In this document: positions 42,262-50,978 of the stretch, piece after piece | Numbering within the stretch: the first letter of the stretch is position 1 | How the letters are laid out: each line of letters starts with the position of its first letter | NCBI GenBank assembly: GCA_016704425.1 | Contig: JADJAC010000011.1 | Location: 620,001-684,000 of the forward strand | Source of the DNA: Sphingomonadales bacterium | GTDB lineage: Bacteria; Pseudomonadota; Alphaproteobacteria; Sphingomonadales; Sphingomonadaceae | DNA length: 64,000 nt | Direction: 5' to 3' | Position numbers and translations under genes: made by a program | Notes under the pieces: generated by a model | What the model was told of the DNA's origin: nothing | The model's database searches: none | Seen by the model: only the letters and a program-made list of their open reading frames with translations

Positions 42262-42884
42262 TGGATCACCAGATTTGTGAAATAGACATTGTCGATGCCG
42301 CCAAAACCTTCCTTTTCGCGCAAAACCTGGTTGATCGCCCTTGTCAGCTGACGCTGAAAGAGTTGGCGTCCCTCCGGCGTCGAGAGCACTGATGAATCTT
42401 GGACCGAAAGTGTCATCAGAACGGCAGAGCGGATTGGAACGATCTGGCGCTTGATGTTCGCGATGACTCGGCTGTCATAATAGGTCGCGAGGCTGATGCC
42501 GAGCTGTGCGAAGCCGCTGCCATCGGAAAGGTTGGCCGTGAATTGCTGCTCGATCGGAAAATATGTGATTTCATATTTGCGGGGATCGACAGGCGCGCGG
42601 TCATTCGCGACCGAAACCGTCCCGATCTTGGGGGCCGGCTCCTTTTCCTCGCCGCCTTCGGCGCTCTGTTCTTCCGGTTCTTCGCTCCGCAAGACAAGTT
42701 TTGGCCGGTGTGGATCTTCCTTTTCCTTGACTTCCCCCTGGCCAATACCTGCATAGATACCTGCACCCGCGCCAACGCCAACCAGCACGGTTGCTGCAAG
42801 ACCCAACACGATCAGCTTCTTGGCCTTGCCGGGCTTCTTTGCTTCACCGCCTTTGGCGGCTGCCTCATCCTTCTTCGCACTCAT
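42258..42884 (-). CDS. fliL: Flagellar basal body-associated protein FliL
   Basis: 208 residues. A lysine-rich cytoplasmic start, one transmembrane helix at about 24-46, an acidic glutamate-rich linker around 55-85, then the FliL periplasmic domain (YFPIEQQFTANLSDGSGFAQLGISLATYYDSRV, and TRAINQVLREKEGFGGIDNVYFTNLVIQ at the end). It rings the stator and helps torque or stability. It starts 15 bases after fliK. Confidence 0.93.
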   Translation of the reverse strand: MSAKKDEAAAKGGEAKKPGKAKKLIVLGLAATVLVGVGAGAGIYAGIGQGEVKEKEDPHRPKLVLRSEEPEEQSAEGGEEKEPAPKIGTVSVANDRAPVDPRKYEITYFPIEQQFTANLSDGSGFAQLGISLATYYDSRVIANIKRQIVPIRSAVLMTLSVQDSSVLSTPEGRQLFQRQLTRAINQVLREKEGFGGIDNVYFTNLVIQ

Positions 42885-42899
42885 TCCCTGTCTCCGTCG

Positions 42900-44381
42900 T
42901 TATGCATATCGACCGTTGCGCTGCTCCGGCTCGGGCTCGTCAACGGTGTCATTGGGTGAAATAAATGCCTCGATCAGAGGCGCCGGGCGGGTGAAGCCGT
43001 CCTGGCTCGGCGATTGCCGTGCATCGCCGGAAAACATCTGGGTGTCCGCCAGCTTTATTCCTTGTGACCGGATTTCGTCAGCCAGCCGTGGTTGTGCAGC
43101 GGAAAGAATGGCCTTGGCGCTATCGCTTTCGGTCTGAATGCTCAGCGACAAGCCATTATGTGATCGCGACACGTCCACCTCGAGCCGACCAAGCTGGTGC
43201 GGCATCAGGCGAAAGGACAGGCGGCTGGCATCGCCTGTGGTGCTTGCGATGTCATGGGCCAGTTCTCCGAGCCACTGCTCATTGCGGATGAGATCGAGTT
43301 GCCTTTCAACAACGGTACCCCGGGCGGGAGCTTCGCTTGGCGTGATGTCAAACGTCGGCTGGGTCGCCGTGGCTACAATGTCCGGCTTGCCGCTTTGGAC
43401 GGCAATCGGGTTCGGCACAGGTTGTGGGTCGGCAAGACCAAGCGCGATTTCAGCGATCTTTGCCGCCCGCACGGGCATAGCCTTTTGCGCGGACGCCTCT
43501 CTTGCTTCCAAGGACTCCAACGCGTTCAGGATTGTCGGCAACTCCAATTCTGCCGAATCTGGGACAGCGATGCGCTGCCTGGCTTCGACCGCCCGTTTCG
43601 GTAGTTCAACAGGCGTCGTCGCCGCATCATTGAACTCGGGGAGTTCGCCAACCGGCAACGCTTCCTGCGAAGCGCCTTCTTTGGCCTTGGCGGCAGGGAG
43701 CGAGGACGCCTTCGTGCGCGGGACCCAAGCAAGCGAGACGGTATTTTCCGCCACAGGTCGCGACGGCGATTGACCAGCGGGTGTCAATGCTGCGGTCAGC
43801 GATGGCGAAATTTGTGCAGCGGCTATTGCCGCAGATTCGGATGCTGGCGCTCCAGAATGCTGCGTTCCGTCGGCTTCACTTTCGGTGGTGCGTTCATCTG
43901 ACGCTTGTTGCCCCTCATGCCGCACGCCTTTCCGTTCGCTTCGCACAAAATCGGCCGACGCGGCGAACCTTGCGGGAGCGGCAAGCACCGACGGCATCGG
44001 ACGCTCTTCTGAAGGCGTGGTGGGTTCCTCAAGTCTTTGCGATGCCGGTGACAGCCTCGCGACGAGTGCGTCAGCCTTGGCAATTGCAACCAAGGATGCT
44101 GGCGGTTCCATCTTTGCAGAAATTGCATCGCCTTTCTCAGAGGCAATCTCGACTGAAGCACGCTCAGGGAGCGTTGTGAGATCATCCTTCACCATTTTCA
44201 AAATCGGCTCGGGCGTTACCGCGGCCCACTCCGCAGTCGAAATGTTCTGGTCGGGCCCAGCACCCGTCGCGCTGCGATCGAGCAGAGCTGCGAAACCTTC
44301 CGCAGGCGAAGCACCCGTGGAAGCCGCCAAAGTTGCAAATGTGGAGGTTGCGGGCTGCGTGGGGTTCAGTTCAAAATTCAT
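42900..44381 (-). CDS. fliK: Flagellar hook-length control protein FliK
   Basis: 493 residues. Most of the length is low-complexity, alanine/proline/serine-rich and varied, as in FliK rulers. The C-terminal Flg_hook domain is near 370-460: LSFRLMPHQLGRLEVDVSRSHNGLSLSIQTESDSAKAILS. It is exported to measure the hook and triggers FlhB switching. The residues between 100 and 300 carry no known domain. It overlaps fliJ by 4 bases. Confidence 0.9.
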   Translation of the reverse strand: MNFELNPTQPATSTFATLAASTGASPAEGFAALLDRSATGAGPDQNISTAEWAAVTPEPILKMVKDDLTTLPERASVEIASEKGDAISAKMEPPASLVAIAKADALVARLSPASQRLEEPTTPSEERPMPSVLAAPARFAASADFVRSERKGVRHEGQQASDERTTESEADGTQHSGAPASESAAIAAAQISPSLTAALTPAGQSPSRPVAENTVSLAWVPRTKASSLPAAKAKEGASQEALPVGELPEFNDAATTPVELPKRAVEARQRIAVPDSAELELPTILNALESLEAREASAQKAMPVRAAKIAEIALGLADPQPVPNPIAVQSGKPDIVATATQPTFDITPSEAPARGTVVERQLDLIRNEQWLGELAHDIASTTGDASRLSFRLMPHQLGRLEVDVSRSHNGLSLSIQTESDSAKAILSAAQPRLADEIRSQGIKLADTQMFSGDARQSPSQDGFTRPAPLIEAFISPNDTVDEPEPEQRNGRYA

Positions 44382-44809
44382 TTTACACCTCCCAGTGGTG
44401 AAGGCCGTTTGCGAAACGGACGGTTCGCATCGGCGCGCCGCGTCTGTTCATAACTTTCGCTGCGCATTGCTTGCTCGCGGAGCTTCTCCGCGCCCTCTTC
44501 GCGCGTCTTCGCCGCCAGCCGTTCGGCGATTGAGCGGACCCGATCATGTTCGGCTCCCCTGATCGGCGCCGCCAGATCGTTTTGGGCCGTGTCCAGTCGG
44601 AGGGCCATTTCCGCCATCGATTTCAGCGCAAGCCCGGTCGTCCGCTCTGCGTCGGGCTTCAACGATGCCCTGAGACCCGAAAGACGGCCGGAAATGCGAT
44701 CAAGGTTTGCGAGCGCAGCTTCGGCTGTCGCAAGCTTGGCACGGGCAACGCGATGTTCCATCTGGCGGACGCGGACGATCCGTGAGCGGCGTTCTGCGAG
44801 GTTCGTCAT
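44378..44809 (-). CDS. fliJ: Flagellar export protein FliJ-like
   Basis: 143 residues predicted as a long antiparallel coiled coil: RMEHRVARAKLATAEAALANLDRISGRLSGLRASL and IRGAEHDRVRSIAERLAAKTREEGAEKLREQAM. Position after fliI and before fliK is the FliJ position. It forms the stalk in the FliI ATPase ring. FliJ proteins are poorly conserved, so the call leans on context. Confidence 0.8.
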   Translation of the reverse strand: MTNLAERRSRIVRVRQMEHRVARAKLATAEAALANLDRISGRLSGLRASLKPDAERTTGLALKSMAEMALRLDTAQNDLAAPIRGAEHDRVRSIAERLAAKTREEGAEKLREQAMRSESYEQTRRADANRPFRKRPSPLGGVK

Positions 44810-46137
44810 GCGCCAAATCCTGTGATCAGATCTGCCCGCGAACGATCAAAGCTCACTGTTTCCAACGCGCCCTGACGCAGAAAGCCGAGCATGTCCGTGC
44901 GACGACTGATCGCTTCGTCGAGCGCCGCATCATTTCCGGGGGCATAGGCTCCCATAAGAAGGAGGTCGCGGTTTTCCTCATAAAGTGACCAAAGCTGGCG
45001 AAAGTGAGCGGCTGCTGCTGCGTGATCAGGATCGATGACGTCGACCATCGTCCGCGACAGGGAACGAGAGACGTCAATTGCAGGATAAATGCCCTGCTCG
45101 GAGAGGCTGCGCGAAAGGACGATGTGTCCGTCAACGATCGCGCGTGCCGCATCAACGACGGGATCGTCATTGTCGCCGCCGTCGGCGAGGACGGTGTAGA
45201 TTGCAGTGATCGAACCACCCGTGACGCGATCTGCGCCGGCGCGTTCGACAAGGCGGGGGATGATTCCGAGCGCCGACGGAGGATAACCCTTCATCGTTGG
45301 GGGCTCACCGAGTGACAGGCCGATTTCGCGCTGCGCATGTGCAACGCGCGTCAAGCTGTCGATCAGCAGGAAGACATTCTTGCCTTCATTGCGGAAATAT
45401 TCGGCAATTGCCGTAGCGCGCATTGCAGCGCGCAACCGAAGCAGCGGTGGGTGGTCTGCGGGCACGGCGACAACTGCCGTTCGTGCGCGCATCGAGGGAG
45501 TCAGTTTTGTTTCGAGAAAGTCGCTCACTTCCCGGCTGCGTTCGCCGACAAGTCCGACGACCATGACATCGCATTCGGCCCCCGCCAGCATCTGGCCCAT
45601 CAGGACCGATTTTCCGACGCCGGAGCCCGCAATGATGGCCACCCGCTGGCCCTGGCCAATCGTCAGCAAGCCATTGATACTGCGGACACCCATGTCGAGC
45701 GCCCGTGTTACCCGACCGCGCTGGAGCGGGTTGGCACGGCGTCCGGCAAGCGGCCAGGAAAACCGACTCGTGATCGGGCCGCGGCCGTCGAGCGGGTCCC
45801 CATGTGCATCCACGACACGACCCAGCAAGCCCGAACCACATGTGGCGAGACCGCCGTCGCCATCGGGCAAGACACGGCTTCCGGCGACATACGGAACATC
45901 GCCGTCAAAGGGGAGAATTATACTCCGGTTGCCGCGAAAGCCGACAACTTCGCCTCGGACGGGCGCATGGGCTGCCGACATGACCTTGGCAGTCGAACCC
46001 AGCGGCTGCCCGAAGCCTTCAACTTCAAGCATCAATCCTTCATGTGCAACCAGCGTCCCAACGCGGCGCGGAGCAGCGGATGCGATATCTGTCTGGCCGA
46101 TCAGGGCTTCGGCCGATCTCATCAGACGCCCGCTCAT
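44806..46137 (-). CDS. fliI: Flagellar export ATPase FliI
   Basis: 443 residues. F1-type ATPase: Walker A AGSGVGKSVLMGQM near residue 170, VGERSREVSDF next to it, Walker B VFLLIDSLTRVAHAQREIGLSLGEPP, then GSITAIYTVLADGGDNDDPVVDAARAIVDGHIVLSRSLSEQG, which is characteristic of FliI/SctN. It drives unfolding and delivery of export substrates. Overlaps both neighbours by 4 bases. Confidence 0.97.
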   Translation of the reverse strand: MSGRLMRSAEALIGQTDIASAAPRRVGTLVAHEGLMLEVEGFGQPLGSTAKVMSAAHAPVRGEVVGFRGNRSIILPFDGDVPYVAGSRVLPDGDGGLATCGSGLLGRVVDAHGDPLDGRGPITSRFSWPLAGRRANPLQRGRVTRALDMGVRSINGLLTIGQGQRVAIIAGSGVGKSVLMGQMLAGAECDVMVVGLVGERSREVSDFLETKLTPSMRARTAVVAVPADHPPLLRLRAAMRATAIAEYFRNEGKNVFLLIDSLTRVAHAQREIGLSLGEPPTMKGYPPSALGIIPRLVERAGADRVTGGSITAIYTVLADGGDNDDPVVDAARAIVDGHIVLSRSLSEQGIYPAIDVSRSLSRTMVDVIDPDHAAAAAHFRQLWSLYEENRDLLLMGAYAPGNDAALDEAISRRTDMLGFLRQGALETVSFDRSRADLITGFGA

Positions 46138-46739
46138 GCTTCAGGCTCCGACAGGCCCAGCTCGCTGCGCAGGGCGTCAAGATAGAGTGAGGTTCCATGC
46201 TCGATCCAGCCTGCCGAGCAATCGATCCGCAAATCGCCGCGGGGAAGTGACGGGTCTCCGACGATGGTAAGAGTCGTCTCAAAGCCGTCCAGCAGCGCTA
46301 CGTCATCGGGGTTGACGCAGAGAGTGCGAGCATTGTCGCATTCTGCGACAATGCCAGCAGCAGCCCTGGCGCGCCGCGCGAGGCAATCGCGATCGATGTC
46401 CACCTGACCAACAATGTCTGAGACCAGCCGATAAACCGTTTCGCCAATCAGCAACGCCAGCTCTTCGCTCGGTTCCGGGCGCAAGGCATTCGCCTTTTCC
46501 ATAAGGTCAAGGAGCGCCGCGCGTTCAATCGCAAAGGCTTCCTCGCTTGCCCTCCTGCCGTTTTCAAAGCCCTGTCCATAGTCGTCCACCGTTGCCGACG
46601 CATCATCTGCCAGGTTGCTTCCGGGATGGCCGCCTGCGGCAACGTGCATGCTGGCTCTTGCGAAATTGCCAGGAACGAAGCCTTTCCGGGGCAAGGCAGC
46701 TGCCGCGACGGGGATTGAGCGGAAGTCAGTGTCAGACAT
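46134..46739 (-). CDS. fliH: Flagellar assembly protein FliH-like
   Basis: 201 residues from ATG 46739, overlapping the fliG stop in ATGTCTGA; the frame is open upstream through fliG but that part is not FliH-like. The middle has a glycine-containing helix region (DDYGQGFENGRRASEEAFAIERAALLDLMEKANAL), and the C-terminus has an E-rich domain ending GWIEHGTSLYLDALRSELG. It should regulate FliI as in other flagella. Called mainly from position between fliG and fliI. Confidence 0.82.
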   Translation of the reverse strand: MSDTDFRSIPVAAAALPRKGFVPGNFARASMHVAAGGHPGSNLADDASATVDDYGQGFENGRRASEEAFAIERAALLDLMEKANALRPEPSEELALLIGETVYRLVSDIVGQVDIDRDCLARRARAAAGIVAECDNARTLCVNPDDVALLDGFETTLTIVGDPSLPRGDLRIDCSAGWIEHGTSLYLDALRSELGLSEPEA

Positions 46740-47772
46740 AATCGTCGCCCGGGCCGCCCAGCATGATCGTGCCTTCGGCTGCCATCTGCCGAGCCATTGC
46801 GATGATGGCCTTTTGAGCTTCCTCGACTTCAATGCGCTTGACCATTCCACGCTCTTCCATTTCGTCGCGAATGGTCTGCGCGGCCCGAGCGGACATGCAT
46901 GCAAACATCCGTTCGACGAGAGCAGGCTGCGCGCTCTTGAGGGCAAGAGTGAGGATCGCGGAGTCGACTGTGCGCATGAGTGCGCCCAAATTCTTGTCAT
47001 TGAGATCCATGAGGTTATCGAAGACGAACATCTCGTCTTCGATTTGCTGGCCGAGTATCTTGTCGCGTTTCTTCAGGCCCTTGAGCACGCGTTCACCGTC
47101 GGCCTTGGCCATCTTGTTCATGATACGGGCAGCGTCCGACCGCCCGCCCATACTGACTTTTGGCTTGGTCTGGCGGACATCGCCGACCCGGCTCAATACA
47201 TCTTCGAGTTCTGCTATCGCTTCGCTGCTTACGGCGCCGAGGCGCGCGGCGCGCATGACCAGCTCCGATTGAAGTTCATCGCTCAGGCAATTGAGCGCTT
47301 CGGCTGCAACATCGGGATTGAGCGACGCCACGATGAGGGCGCCGACTTGCGGATGCTCACGTGCCAGCAATTTTGCAATGGCCGGCACTTCCATCCACCG
47401 CAGGGTTTCAAGTGACTTGACACTCTCTCGGGGCGCAACCGAGCCTAGCACATTGTCAGCACGTGCAGTTCCCAGCGCCTGGGTAAAAACTTTGCGAATG
47501 TGCGGCGCCGCACCCGCTGCCAGGGACGAGACCTGACGTGTGCCGCCAATGAAGCGATCAAGTGCTGCTTCGACTTCGGTCTCGCTCGCATCGGCTACGG
47601 CATACATCGCCTTGCCAATTTCGCGGACCTCTTCCGGCCCGAGTTCGCGCATGATCGCTGCAGCTTCCTCATCGCCAAGCAGCATCAGGAGGATTGCAGC
47701 CGCATAGGGGCCCTCAACCGACGATGAACGGGCAGCGCCGTCGTCTCCTTCCAGTTCCGCCAAGTCAGCCAT
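46732..47772 (-). CDS. fliG: Flagellar motor switch protein FliG
   Basis: 346 residues, standard length. N-terminal domain KAAILLMLLGDE-like segment AAAILLMLLGDEEAAAIMRELGPEEVREIGKAM, middle EHPQVGALIVASLNPDVAAEALNCLSDELQSELVMRAARL, and the C-terminal torque helix with charged residues (LALKSAQPALVERMFACMSARAAQTIRDEMEERG). It couples FliF to FliM/FliN and faces MotA. Overlaps fliF by 8 bases. Confidence 0.97.
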   Translation of the reverse strand: MADLAELEGDDGAARSSSVEGPYAAAILLMLLGDEEAAAIMRELGPEEVREIGKAMYAVADASETEVEAALDRFIGGTRQVSSLAAGAAPHIRKVFTQALGTARADNVLGSVAPRESVKSLETLRWMEVPAIAKLLAREHPQVGALIVASLNPDVAAEALNCLSDELQSELVMRAARLGAVSSEAIAELEDVLSRVGDVRQTKPKVSMGGRSDAARIMNKMAKADGERVLKGLKKRDKILGQQIEDEMFVFDNLMDLNDKNLGALMRTVDSAILTLALKSAQPALVERMFACMSARAAQTIRDEMEERGMVKRIEVEEAQKAIIAMARQMAAEGTIMLGGPGDDYV

Positions 47773-49432
47773 CTGCGCGCTCCTGTACGAGCTGGCGAAC
47801 CACCAGCGCTGCGCGAGCAGAGTCCTGCTTTACGAAGTTCCTCACGAGCGAAGCCCGTTCCTCATAGCTGGGGGCCGCTTCGATCATTTCGAGCGTCACA
47901 TTGCGCAACGCGCGAGTCTGTGCACCCGGCGCCGTCGCGCCAAGCAGCTTGCGCTCCAGATCAGCCTCTTCGCGCGCGGTTTCTGCCTTCTCCTTCATCA
48001 TCCGCAAGAGCGGCCGGCCCACGAAGATCAGAACCAGCAATGCAACAATGGCACCACCAACCTGACGTATTCCGACCATGATCAGGGGATTGTCCCACCA
48101 GTTTGTTGTGCTTTCAGGGGTCTCTGCGAAGGGCCGCGCAGAAATTGCGACAATGTCACCGCGCGCCTGGTCGAAACCGACGGCGCCTTTGACGAGACTG
48201 TCGATTTGGGCGAGTTCGACTTTCGAGCGCTTCTTGCCTCCGACTGCGTCCCGCAGCGCAACAGCAATAGTCAACCGCCGAACACGACCAACGGGTTGGT
48301 GCGTAACGGAGATTTCGCGACCAACATCGAAGTTGCGCGAATAGGTCTCTGCAATTTCGCCAGAGGACGTTGGAGCATTTGGCGTCGCGGTTGTCTGAAC
48401 ACCACCGGGGGCGACAGCGACCTGGGTTGCCTGCGGCACCTTGTTGGACAAAGCGCCGGGGATTCCCGCAGCTGGTGTCTGCGAAGAGGAGTTTGTTGAC
48501 TTGTTGCCTTCTTCCCGACGCAAGGCGCGGTCATCCTTGGGATAGGATTCACGCGTCGATTGGCTCTCGGAAAAATCCACATCGGCGTGAACTTCTGTGC
48601 TGAAATTTCCTGCGCCCAGCATGGGCGCCAAAAGTGCGGTCACGGCCGCGCGGTACCGCTCCTCCACCTTGAGCTGCAGCTGGAAATTCTTGTCATCCAC
48701 CCCGCCTTCATCCTGAGAGAGAAGCGCGCCCGTCTGGTCGACGACAGAGACGTCGGCTGGCGAAAGTCCCGGAACGGAAGAGGCGACCAGATGCTTGATT
48801 GCGCTGACCTGGGCATTCGAGAGCGATCGACCGCCTTCCATTGTGAGCATGACTGATGCCGCAGGCGAGGATTCGTCACGGACAAAAGGGCTGGGCTCCG
48901 GCGTTGCGAGGTGAATTCGAACGCTTTTGACGGAATCGATGGCTTCAATTGTGCGTGCGAGATCTGCCTCGCGCGCGCCGCGGAGAGTTTCGCCTTCCAG
49001 AGCCCGGCTTGCACCCATTGGCAAGTTGCTCAAAACAGCGTCGCCGCCGGGCGCAGCTTTTGGCAGACCCTGGCTCGCAAGCATCATGCGCGCCTTGTGG
49101 ACATCATCTTCGCCAACACCGATATTGCCGGTATCGCGATCAATTGTATAAGCAATGCCGGCTGTTTGCAGCGCATCGGCAACTGCTGCTTTGTCGCCAT
49201 CGGCGAGGCCAGCATAGACAGGCGTTTGGTTCGGGCTCTGCATAGCCCACCAGGCGGCACCCGCCATTAGCAGGGCTGCGCCCCCACCCAGAGCAGGAAG
49301 CGAGCGGCGCACTGCCGGTTGATCGGCAAAATTGCGCAGCAACGTGAGCGGGTTGGGCGAGCGGGCTGCAACGCGCAGCTGCGGAGTTGAAAGGGGTGTC
49401 GCGCCGGCGGGGATAACTTCCTGGTCGGACAT
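47765..49432 (-). CDS. fliF: Flagellar MS-ring protein FliF
   Basis: 555 residues. A transmembrane helix near 44-66, then the periplasmic ring-building motifs NQTPVYAGLADGDKAAVADALQTAGIAY and ASVMLTMEGGRSLSNAQVSAIKHLVASSVPGLSPADVSVVDQTG. A second transmembrane helix lies near 447-470, and a C-terminal FliG-binding tail follows. It forms the MS-ring and houses the export gate. Starts one base after fliE. Confidence 0.97.
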   Translation of the reverse strand: MSDQEVIPAGATPLSTPQLRVAARSPNPLTLLRNFADQPAVRRSLPALGGGAALLMAGAAWWAMQSPNQTPVYAGLADGDKAAVADALQTAGIAYTIDRDTGNIGVGEDDVHKARMMLASQGLPKAAPGGDAVLSNLPMGASRALEGETLRGAREADLARTIEAIDSVKSVRIHLATPEPSPFVRDESSPAASVMLTMEGGRSLSNAQVSAIKHLVASSVPGLSPADVSVVDQTGALLSQDEGGVDDKNFQLQLKVEERYRAAVTALLAPMLGAGNFSTEVHADVDFSESQSTRESYPKDDRALRREEGNKSTNSSSQTPAAGIPGALSNKVPQATQVAVAPGGVQTTATPNAPTSSGEIAETYSRNFDVGREISVTHQPVGRVRRLTIAVALRDAVGGKKRSKVELAQIDSLVKGAVGFDQARGDIVAISARPFAETPESTTNWWDNPLIMVGIRQVGGAIVALLVLIFVGRPLLRMMKEKAETAREEADLERKLLGATAPGAQTRALRNVTLEMIEAAPSYEERASLVRNFVKQDSARAALVVRQLVQERADG

Positions 49433-49433
49433 G

Positions 49434-49769
49434 CTACACCGGCATATTCATGATGTCGCGATAAGCGGAAAGCAGCTTATTGCGCACTTGGAGCGTCGCT
49501 TCAAAGCCGATCGATGCCTTTTGGCGTTCAAGCATGACCTGAACGATGTCGCTGGTATCGCCGCGCTCATAGGCAGCCGAAAGATCGCTCGCTTTGGTCT
49601 GCTGGGCGTTTACGTTGCGCACAGCGTCGGTAAGTGTCTGGCCGAAGCTGGCACCCGAAGCAGCGGCCCCACCGGTCGCTTCGTGACCAGCTGCGCGCTG
49701 AAGCGCAGCATTCTGACCAATGATCGTTGACCGCATTTGCAGCAGCCTCCCCGTATCGATCGCAGCCAT
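49434..49769 (-). CDS. fliE: Flagellar hook-basal body adaptor FliE
   Basis: 111 residues from ATG 49769, which has AGAGGG upstream; the open frame extends further but is not family-like. The C-terminal region NAQQTKASDLSAAYERGDTSDIVQVMLERQKASIGFEATLQVRNKLLSAYRDIMNM is the FliE signature. It links the MS-ring and rod. It heads the operon fliE-F-G-H-I-J-K-L-M-N-O-P-Q-R-flhB behind a sigma-54 promoter. Confidence 0.94.
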   Translation of the reverse strand: MAAIDTGRLLQMRSTIIGQNAALQRAAGHEATGGAAASGASFGQTLTDAVRNVNAQQTKASDLSAAYERGDTSDIVQVMLERQKASIGFEATLQVRNKLLSAYRDIMNMPV

Positions 49770-49815
49770 GATGTCCCTCTGTCTTTCGCGTCGAAAATGA
49801 CTCGCGAGAAACATA

Positions 49816-49831
49816 AGCAAAGAGCGTGCCA
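49816..49831 (-). promoter_or_regulatory. Sigma-54 promoter of the fliE operon
   Basis: On the minus strand: TGGCACG-CTCT-TTGCT, a full match and identical in both halves to the flgB promoter. It lies 46 bases before the fliE ATG and should drive the 15-gene run to flhB. Confidence 0.92.
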
Positions 49832-49904
49832 AGTGCCCGCAGTGGCTGGAATTCGCCGAGAAGTGAGCGATCTGTCAGGAAAAGTTCGTTGATCTGCAGT
49901 GCGG

Positions 49905-49920
49905 CGTCAAAATTCCGATA
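49905..49920 (+). promoter_or_regulatory. Shared upstream motif, candidate activator site (fliE / flagellin)
   Basis: CGTCAAAATTCCGATA matches the motif at 24668 in 13 of 16 positions. It lies 73 bases upstream of the fliE sigma-54 promoter and 12 bases before the flagellin -35. Role uncertain: an enhancer for fliE or an element of the flagellin promoter. Confidence 0.4.
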
Positions 49921-49932
49921 GTTGATTGGCCC

Positions 49933-49959
49933 TAAATCATTTTTACCGGAAGCCGTTTC
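49933..49959 (+). promoter_or_regulatory. Sigma-28 promoter of the flagellin gene
   Basis: TAAA (49933-49936), 15 bases, GCCGTTTC (49952-49959). Spacing and core match the sigma-28 consensus TAAA-N15-GCCGATAA. It ends 64 bases before the flagellin ATG, leaving an untranslated leader typical of flagellin messages. Confidence 0.8.
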
Positions 49960-50023
49960 CCCCTCTCGAGGCTGCTCACTCCCGAGGGCTGCCCCATTTG
50001 GCAAATGCCTGAAAGGACTAGAA

Positions 50024-50839
50024 ATGACTGTAATTTCAACCAACGTAAGTGCGTTGCGTGCCCAGAACAGCTCGCGCGTCGCAAGCATGATGCAAGGTCA
50101 GGCAATGGATCGCCTGTCCAGTGGCAAGCGTATCAACAGCGCGAAGGACGATGCCGCCGGCCTCGCCATTTCCACTCGTATGGACGCGAAGGTCCGTGGC
50201 CTTTCGCAGGCCATCCGCAACTCGAATGACGGCATCTCGCTCGCGCAGACCGCTGAAGGTGCCCTGCAGGAAACCTCGAACATCCTCGTTCGTATGCGCG
50301 AACTGGCCGTTCAGGCTGCCAACGGCACCTCAAGTGCGTCGGATCGCACGGCATTGCAGGCTGAAGCCACGCAGTTGCTGGCTCAGATTGACGACATTGC
50401 CACACGGACTGATTTCAATGGAACAGTTCTGCTTGACGGTTCAGCCAACCTTGACATCCAGACCGGTGTCGACAGCGGCCAGATTGTCAACATCACCATC
50501 GGTGACATGCAGGCAGCCGCTCTTGGCGTTGCCGCAGTGGACATCAGCACGGCGGCTGGTGCGTCAACGGCGCTTGGCCTGCTCGACACTGCCGTAAACA
50601 CGGTTGCGTCTTCCCGTGCGGATCTCGGTGCCGTTCAGAACCGGCTGGAATCGAATGTCAACAATTTGACATCGACTGTAACGAACCTGGCTGAAGCCAA
50701 GTCGCGTATCGCCGATGCTGATTATTCGGCGGAGTCGACCAAGCTTGCTTCGTCGCAGATCCTCGCTCAGGCGTCGACTGCAATGCTGGCGCAGGCGAAC
50801 CAGAGCCAGCAGGGCGTCCTCAACCTGCTGCGCGGTTGA
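50024..50839 (+). CDS. fliC: Flagellin, compact
   Basis: 271 residues, close to the smallest functional flagellins. Conserved ends MTVISTNVSALRAQNSSRV...SSGKRINSAKDDAAGLAIS and LAEAKSRIADADYSAESTKLASSQILAQASTAMLAQANQSQQGVLNLL make up most of the protein; the outer D2/D3 domains are nearly absent. It forms the filament. ATG at 50024 has AAAGGA upstream and gives the universal flagellin start; the frame is open further upstream but has no coding sense. A strong terminator follows. Confidence 0.97.
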   Translation: MTVISTNVSALRAQNSSRVASMMQGQAMDRLSSGKRINSAKDDAAGLAISTRMDAKVRGLSQAIRNSNDGISLAQTAEGALQETSNILVRMRELAVQAANGTSSASDRTALQAEATQLLAQIDDIATRTDFNGTVLLDGSANLDIQTGVDSGQIVNITIGDMQAAALGVAAVDISTAAGASTALGLLDTAVNTVASSRADLGAVQNRLESNVNNLTSTVTNLAEAKSRIADADYSAESTKLASSQILAQASTAMLAQANQSQQGVLNLLRG

Positions 50840-50859
50840 TCAATAACAGTATAGTTCCC

Positions 50860-50894
50860 TGGCCCCGGCACAATCGTGCCGGGGCCATTTTTTT
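50860..50894 (+). terminator. Rho-independent terminator after flagellin gene
   Basis: A perfect 12-base stem TGGCCCCGGCAC / GTGCCGGGGCCA with loop AATC, followed by seven T. The stem begins 20 bases after the flagellin stop. Confidence 0.95.
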
Positions 50895-50978
50895 ATGACC
50901 GGCTGACCACAATCGGTAAGGTCAACGAAGTGGGCGAGCTTTAAAAGGGAGGCGAAGAAAAATCGGCACTCCTTGAAT

